From contig JAWWNJ010000003.1 of NCBI GenBank assembly GCA_037176885.1, positions 3,348,001-3,412,000 on the forward strand: a DNA stretch of 64,000 nt, given 5' to 3'. The stretch comes from Favolaschia claudopus (taxonomy: Eukaryota > Basidiomycota > Agaricomycetes > Agaricales > Mycenaceae). Shown here piece after piece: positions 58,612 to 64,000 of this stretch. The notes beneath the pieces are model-generated. The model made no database searches. It worked only from the letters and a program-made list of their open reading frames with translations, and was not told the DNA's origin. Every line of letters starts with the position of its first letter. The stretch's first letter is position 1. The translations under genes and the position numbers were made by a program.

Positions 58612-60892
58612 ATGTCTGCTCGTCGCGCCGGCAAAGCTACTCCCCGCCCCACGACTCCCGAAATCGACGCCTCCCTTATCTACTGGGCCGCCTTTAACCA
58701 CCCTTGCACTCGTCCGCTCAACAAAATCCTCCTGGCCGCTTCCGAACCCATCGAGAAGGAGGTCGCCTACGTCGCCTTTGGTCAGGCTCTCCCCGCAATC
58801 GAGCACGCGTTCGACGAGCAGCTTTGGGAGTCTCAACCGGAGGAGTGCCACGCCTGGAATGGCATGATGGCTAACCTCCTCGAGTTCCTGGACGTCGTCC
58901 CAAATTTCTGGGCTTCCGTTGTGCAGTCTCCTCCTGAGGATCCCGGCGAGGTACGTCTCCTTTTTCCTTTCTTATTTTCATTCTCTAAATATTCCTCTAG
59001 TATCCTGATCTTCCTGAAAACTTCAAGATCCCTTTCGCCGCCGCGCCGGATCTCGACTTCACTCCGTACGACTGGTCGATCCCTCCTTTCTATTCGCTTG
59101 TCAAGCAGGAGGTCGTCAAGACTTCGCCGTACGCCAAACTCGAGATTCCACCGTACGAGCCGCCCGTTCCCATCAAGCGTCGGTCCCTCTTTAAGGAGCC
59201 CTCGTCCACCGACGCGAAGGGTTCCAAGAAGCCGGATGCTCAGTCCGCGTCTGCGTCGTCGTCCCCGGTGAGGCCGCGTCCCATGTTCATGGTGAAGACC
59301 GAGGTCCAGCAAGTTCGCGGTCCTCCTGGCCGTCGTGTCTTCGATGGGGTTGAAGTCCCCAACACTCGTTCGTCGTAAGTCCGTTTCTTAATCTCCCAAC
59401 TTTCCCTTAACTAACGTTTCCTCTTTTTAGTTCTGCCCAGTCTGGCAACAATCGCAAACGCAAGTTCGGGGAAAGCGGGGAGGTTGAGATGTTTAAGTCA
59501 AAGGACCAAGAGTCCGTTCAGGTAAGTCTTTCTTTTAGTCTAGACTGCCTGCCCTTTGTACTTGGCTAACTCTTTTTGTCCCTTAGGCTGACAGCGACGG
59601 CGAGGACGAGGTTGTTCCCACCGCTCCCGTCGTGGTCGTCGACGGCCGCCAGAACTTCGTCATTCCCCGTCGCGCCAAGCTCGGGTCCATCCACTACCCC
59701 AACGCTAAGACGACTATGCCGACTCAAACCGAGATTCAGGCTTTCGCCAAGCAGGTTGTCGACGTCTTTCAACACCGTCTTCTGAACTCGTCGGTTACAG
59801 GCACAGGTAAGTCCGCTTTTTACTGACTTAGCTTTTACTTGTTACTGACTAGAGTCCAGAGGACTTCAACCCGCTGCCTCCGTTCAACATCGTCACTCCT
59901 CTTAACCACCCGTTCCTCTACGGTGTGCGCTTCAAGGGCAAGACCCCGCCGCGGTTTTACAACTACCTTCCGCCCGGGACGTTGACTAGGGTGTCCACGA
60001 AGCCTGAACTCGCTCCTCCGCCACCGCCCTTCGAGCATCTTCCCAAGTTCGATCCAGCGCCCATCATGGAATTGGAGTTTGGTAAAGCTAAGATCGTAAG
60101 TCTTATTTATCTTAAACGATCCCTTTTCTTTAACTAACAACTCTTCCACTCTAGCCTGGCTGGATCTGTATCCAGTGCCTGGCGCTTAACCAGACTTGCA
60201 TTCCAGCGGCTTTCGGTGCGAAGTGCAGCGCTTGTCACAAGAAGGGGTTTTCGTGTGAGTTTGAGAAGTGCGACGAGGAGCTGGTGGAGTTCTACCACCA
60301 ACTCGGCCCTCGTTTCACTAAGTTCTCAAACTGTAAGTCCTTCTTCCCTTTCTTGTTGGACTTTTTAGCTAACACTTGTTTCGTTTAGACACCGACCACC
60401 TTGGTGAAGTCTTGCTTTCTCGCTACCACCACTATGTCGATACCGCCAAGATTGCTCGCGCCGCCGCCAAGGACTTCGCCTCGACCTTCCGCCACTACCA
60501 CGCGCACGCCGTCGACATCATCTCAGTCGTTGGCCTCGACAAATTCCTGTCGCGCTTCTCCGCCGTCGATGTCAGCCCGGCCGACCTCCGCGCTCACTTT
60601 GAACATCTCGTCAACCAGTTCAATGCGGCGTCGACTCCCAACTTGAAGGCGATCCACCCAGCGCCTAGGCCGTCGGAGGAAGAGCTCGCCATCAAGGTTG
60701 ACCGCGATGCACTTGCCGCTGCCGTCGCTGCTGAGGGCGATGATGGGCAACCGGTAAGTCCCTCCTTTATTCTTCCTCTATCCACTTTTGCTGACCATCT
60801 CCCCCATTCTTTTACTCTAGGCTACCTTGTCGACGATCGACGCGGAACCCAGCGGGACTGAGATGGCGGTGGATACGGTGGAGTCGGGATAA
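58612..60892 (+). CDS. Zn2Cys6-spaced cysteine-cluster protein 1, eight exons
   Basis: Exons 58612-58950, 59001-59374, 59431-59521, 59587-59806, 59860-60095, 60155-60332, 60389-60753 and 60821-60892 give 624 residues with all phases closing. The long N-terminal part has an alpha-helical start, then proline- and serine-rich, partly basic linkers (NNRKRKFGESGE) and an acidic run (DSDGEDEVV). One exon (60155-60332) carries the cluster CIQCLALNQTC followed by CSACHKKGFSC, with spacing C-2-C-6-C-8-C-2-C-6-C. A helical domain and an acidic tail follow. The spacing is that of fungal Zn2Cys6 domains, but the basic residues normally found between the second and third cysteine are absent and the cluster is internal, so sequence-specific DNA binding is doubtful. 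It is the first and largest of four related genes in a row. Confidence 0.8.
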
Positions 60893-61565
60893 GCTCACGG
60901 ACTTTTGCCCGCTCGTCGTTCCGTTTGCGCGCGCTTCTTACGCGCCGTTTTTCGTTTTTGTTTTTATAATGCACAACATCTACTATGTACTTGGACTAGG
61001 CCTCCATAGTTAGATTATCGGTAACCCTAGAACTAAAAAAAAATGTAACGTCTATAGGATACCCTCTCTGCTTAGAGGGTATCTATAAAGCTTTTTGTAT
61101 ACCGGTCTTCCTTTGTGTGAACAAGTCCTCTTGGACTTTATTACTTTTTTATAAGAAAGTCCCTTTAATACCATTTTCTTAGTCTTTTTAGAACGTCAAC
61201 TACTTGAGGGCCGGTCCCAATTTTACTTAAAAGCCCTTACAAGTTGGCCATTCTGGTTTACCCAGAATCCGTCTTGCCTGATAACGGTTGAATTCCTTTC
61301 GCTAGAGGCTGGTTAGCCTGTAAACAGGCCTGGTTAAGACCTCTTTATTTTAGCTAAAGATTTCACTCAATAGTTAAGAGTTCAAGCCGTTCCCTTCTGC
61401 ATTGTGAACCACTAGGCACTTGTCCACCCTTCGTCTAAGTGATGTCATTTTGATTGACTTCCCGATTTAGTAGAATCAGACTGTCAATCTTAGCCGAAGT
61501 GATCGAGTTCCTAGTTTGGACGACCTTCACGTTAACCTGGCTCATAGGGGTCCTGGGCTTTAACT
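60893..61565. other. Intergenic between array genes 1 and 2
   Basis: A T-rich 3' flank with a small inverted repeat near 61058-61088 (TATAGGATACCCTC and GAGGGTATCTATA), which could act as a 3'-end hairpin. The rest is presumed promoter of gene 2. Confidence 0.45.
61058..61088. repeat. Inverted repeat in the 3' flank of array gene 1
   Basis: TATAGGATACCCTC is followed after a few bases by GAGGGTATCTATA. The two pair almost completely and form a compact hairpin about 165 bp after the stop codon. Confidence 0.45.
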
Positions 61566-62213
61566 ATGGCGGTCAATCCGCATCCAACTCCTCTGGAGCC
61601 CTTGGGGGCTTACCTTTCGCTGGAGGAGGAGTTCACTTACTACTTTCTCGAGGATAAGAAGGTAGGTTTCCTCCGTTTTTGCCGTGTAGACATTACTTAG
61701 CTAGCGCAATCCGTTTAGCCTGGGGCCGGAAGCCTATGCCAGTCTTGCAATGTCTTCGGGCTGACTTGCAAATTCAAGGCCTGGGGTAGAGGCTGCGAAC
61801 GCTGCGAACTCCACCACCAGTCAGACTGCACTTATGCCCAGTGGCCTGCTTTCCTTGACTTCCGCAAGTCTGAATTATGGGAGAAGACGGGTTCGTCTTA
61901 TCCCGTTTCATCACCCTTGGCTAAGTTCTGATTTGTTTGTCTAGAGCTTCGCTATGGCGGAGACTACTTCCCAGAGTCCCACCTTGAGGCTTACTTCGAG
62001 CCTTTGTTTAAACGGAACGTGGCCGCTTACGAACGGAGGCTCGAGATAGCTCTTCTCAAGGTTAGGCAAGCGTCGCCAGCGGAAGCTATGGAAGTGTATA
62101 GGGCGCACGAACGGGCTCACGGGGGCGGGACTTTCGGAGTCGCAGCTTGGCTGCGTTCAGACCCTGGCTTAACCATCCCAGTTATACGCCCGCGCCATAC
62201 TTTCGAGCGTTAA
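61566..62213 (+). CDS. Zn2Cys6-spaced cysteine-cluster protein 2, three exons
   Basis: Exons 61566-61661, 61719-61890 and 61945-62213 give 178 residues. The short N-terminus ends SLEEEFTYYFLEDKK. The middle exon encodes the cluster CQSCNVFGLTC, AWGRG, then CERCELHHQSDC (spacing C-2-C-6-C-8-C-2-C-7-C). The third exon encodes a helical region (LEAYFEPLFKRNVAAYERRL). The second intron starts GTTCGT, a rare donor chosen because it keeps the phase shared by the other three genes and continues the open frame. The N-terminal SLEEE and FLED words and WGR within the cluster tie it to gene 3. Function unknown. Confidence 0.72.
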
Positions 62214-62328
62214 GTTTATTGGGCCTTTATCTTAGCCAGACCTCCTGTTAGGGCCCGATTTGTATAAAGTCCAGTTTAGCTAGTCGATCTCGATATACCA
62301 CTTCTTGTCTTCCACTCTCATCTTCGCT

Positions 62329-62916
62329 ATGCCTTTCAACTCCCTGGAGGAGGAATACGCCTTTATTTATCTAGAGGATCACCCCGTAGGTTTCTCCTTG
62401 TCCCGTCGTAAATAACGGCTTATCCCTTTCCTAGTCTCTTAACTCGTGTACTCAGTGCGCAGACCGCGGTCAAGACTGTGTATTCTCCTTCTGGGGCAGG
62501 GCTTGCGCCGCTTGCGAGGAGAGGCTTTGCAACTATTGCAGCTTCCGTTGGTTCTATCGCTGGCAGATGTTCCGTATTTCTCCTGAGTTCACTTCGCTCC
62601 GTAAGCTTCCCGTTTAATTAACGGCTAAGTCAATTAACCAAGACGCTTGACAGGTCCCCGCTTTGGCCGGGTGATGTTCCCCTACGCTTTCCTTCACCTT
62701 CACATACAGTCGATCATGGAGACTATTTGGGAGGAGACTTATATGGCCCGCTGCGACCAAGTCAAGCGTCGTATTGACGCAGCTAAGTCTACTGCCGAGA
62801 TTGCCCACCTCCGTACCTATTTTGACCGCCTTGAGTTTGGCGCAATTGCCTACCGATGGCTAAGCCACAGGCACTGTGTCCTACGTCTCCAAGAGATTTG
62901 CCGAGGGGAAGCTTAA
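62329..62916 (+). CDS. Zn2Cys6-spaced cysteine-cluster protein 3, three exons
   Basis: Exons 62329-62385, 62435-62600 and 62654-62916 give 161 residues. The N-terminus MPFNSLEEEYAFIYLEDHP parallels gene 2. The middle exon encodes CTQCADRGQDC, FWGRA, then CAACEERLCNYC (spacing C-2-C-6-C-8-C-2-C-7-C, with one extra cysteine). The third exon is helical (FPYAFLHLHIQSIMETIWEE). It starts only 115 bp after gene 2 ends, so its promoter must be very short. Its first intron begins GTAGGTTTC, as does that of gene 2. It is a likely recent paralogue of gene 2; function unknown. Confidence 0.75.
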
Positions 62917-63129
62917 TTAATTGGCCCTTAGTTTACCCAGCCGCTCGTTCTAGTTTAGCCCAGACCCTCCTGTATCTTATCCGGTAGTTCGGTTATAGAT
63001 TCAAGGTGATCGAATTAAACTTGAGACAGTCTGGAGGGGTTGACTCGTCAGCGATCCACCTTTATTTAGGTGGACTCTGCCTTTTTGCGTCTCCAATTAA
63101 TTCTTCTTCCCTTCTTCTAATCTTTCTGT

Positions 63130-64000
63130 ATGGCCCCAACTGCCGATTCTACTCTACTCGACATCGCCGCGCAGGTCGTTGGCTTAAATGAACCTGGCCC
63201 AGCTACAGTGGTGGATTTCTTGTTGATGCTCCAGGAGCGCCGTGTAAGTCTTAGCTTCGTTAATCTAGAAGTCCAAGCCCTTAGCTAACTCCCCACTTTT
63301 CTAGCCTAAGCGTCCCTGCGGCAATTGCGTCAACGCAGGTATCCTCTGCACTCCCACTCGCGCTGGGACTGGTTGCCGCGAGTGCACCCTTCAACTCTAC
63401 TCCACTTGCGAGTTTATGGACATTAATCGTTTTGTCGAGGAGCACGAGAAAGGTTTAGCCACTTTTATGCGTAGCCATAGTGCGTCTTCCTCTTTTTCCT
63501 TTATCTGACGTTGGATTAACCTCCGTTTTGTCCAACTAGAGCGCAAGCCCAATCCAGATGGTCTAGCCAAGTGGCGCCGTTGGTCGTCGCTTATGATTTA
63601 CGCTGGCCAGATCTTTCCGGCTCACGCTAACCTCGACTTGGTCGCTACTCATACGGCTTATTTCCACATCTTGGGTCGTCTTCCTCTCGACTCGCTCTCC
63701 GTTATCCTGTCGGTCATCGAGACTTCCCTTCCTGGCCGAATTCCCATCAGCACTATTTTGCGTACTTTGGTTTCTCGTAAGCGCGCCGCCCTGGAGGCGG
63801 CTGGCCCAGATATTCCTTGGATCGCACCCCTTCCTATGGGACCGACGGACTCTCCTCACCAAGCTAGGATTTTCCCTTTAACCAACACTCGCGTTAATCC
63901 TGACCCCGTCGCTGGCCCATCTATCCAGGGCGTTATGCCCGATGGTTCGAGTGCAGCCTTTAACTGGTCCACCCTCGCTTCACTCATCAACGACCAGTAC
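63130..64000 (+). CDS. Zn2Cys6-spaced cysteine-cluster protein 4, cut by window end
   Basis: Exons 63130-63243, 63305-63479 and 63540 onward; the frame is still open at base 64000, so the 3' end is missing. The N-terminal exon is helical (LLDIAAQVVGL). The second exon encodes CGNCVNAGILC, then CRECTLQLYSTC (spacing C-2-C-6-C-8-C-2-C-7-C). The third exon begins KRKPNPDGLAKWRRW, is helical, then proline-rich and longer than in genes 2 and 3, so the protein may approach gene 1 in size. An in-frame GTAAGC at about 63778 could be a donor, but reading through is also open. Function unknown. Confidence 0.72.

Overview
The window is fungal nuclear DNA, almost certainly from a mushroom-forming basidiomycete (Agaricomycetes). 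Genes are cut by many 45-65 bp GT-AG introns, and several families are typical of agarics: F-box/LRR-like proteins opening with PPEIEREIFE or PPELERAIFE, a STAND NTPase with a glycine-rich leader and a 10-nt micro-exon, a basidiomycete-type P450 and a DDE element with a TA target. A Mycena-like source is possible but is only a guess. All gene models were spliced by eye; a model counts as good when every intron phase closes.

Region 1 (1-21100) holds ordinary single-copy genes: a 12-exon cytochrome P450 (2108-4633), a PEP mutase/isocitrate lyase-family enzyme (5482-6261), an F-box/LRR-like protein (7217-8295), an Fe(II)/2-oxoglutarate dioxygenase (9198-10539), a small unknown three-exon gene (12435-13087), a second F-box/LRR-like gene (13510-14666), a bHLH transcription factor (16610-17839), a type II membrane protein of unknown function (18343-19238) and a dienelactone hydrolase (19815-21100). 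The oxidases, lyase and hydrolase could serve one catabolic or secondary pathway, but nothing in the sequence proves it.

Region 2 (21100-47035) is a rearranged block. A histidine acid phosphatase (phytase-like) gene at 22527-24699 has lost its 3' end and is fused to a scrap of the dienelactone hydrolase gene. It is followed by an 11,045-bp unit present twice, head to tail and apparently identical (24716-35760 and 35761-46805). Each copy carries one complete phosphatase gene, one frameshifted F-box-like gene, a relic exon of the membrane protein gene and about 6 kb of unexplained sequence. A fragment of the PEP mutase-family gene sits just past the second copy.

Region 3 (47505-54007) has a head-to-head inverted repeat, a complete 3.1-kb IS630/Tc1-mariner-like element (TA target, inverted ends, broken transposase) and an intact STAND/NACHT NTPase gene.

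Region 4 (54008-58611) is gene-poor, with microsatellite, short tandem repeats and tRNA-like scraps. Region 5 (58612-64000) is a same-strand array of four genes, each with one exon encoding a Zn2Cys6-spaced cysteine cluster bounded by introns of fixed phase. This array is the best candidate for an undescribed system in the window.
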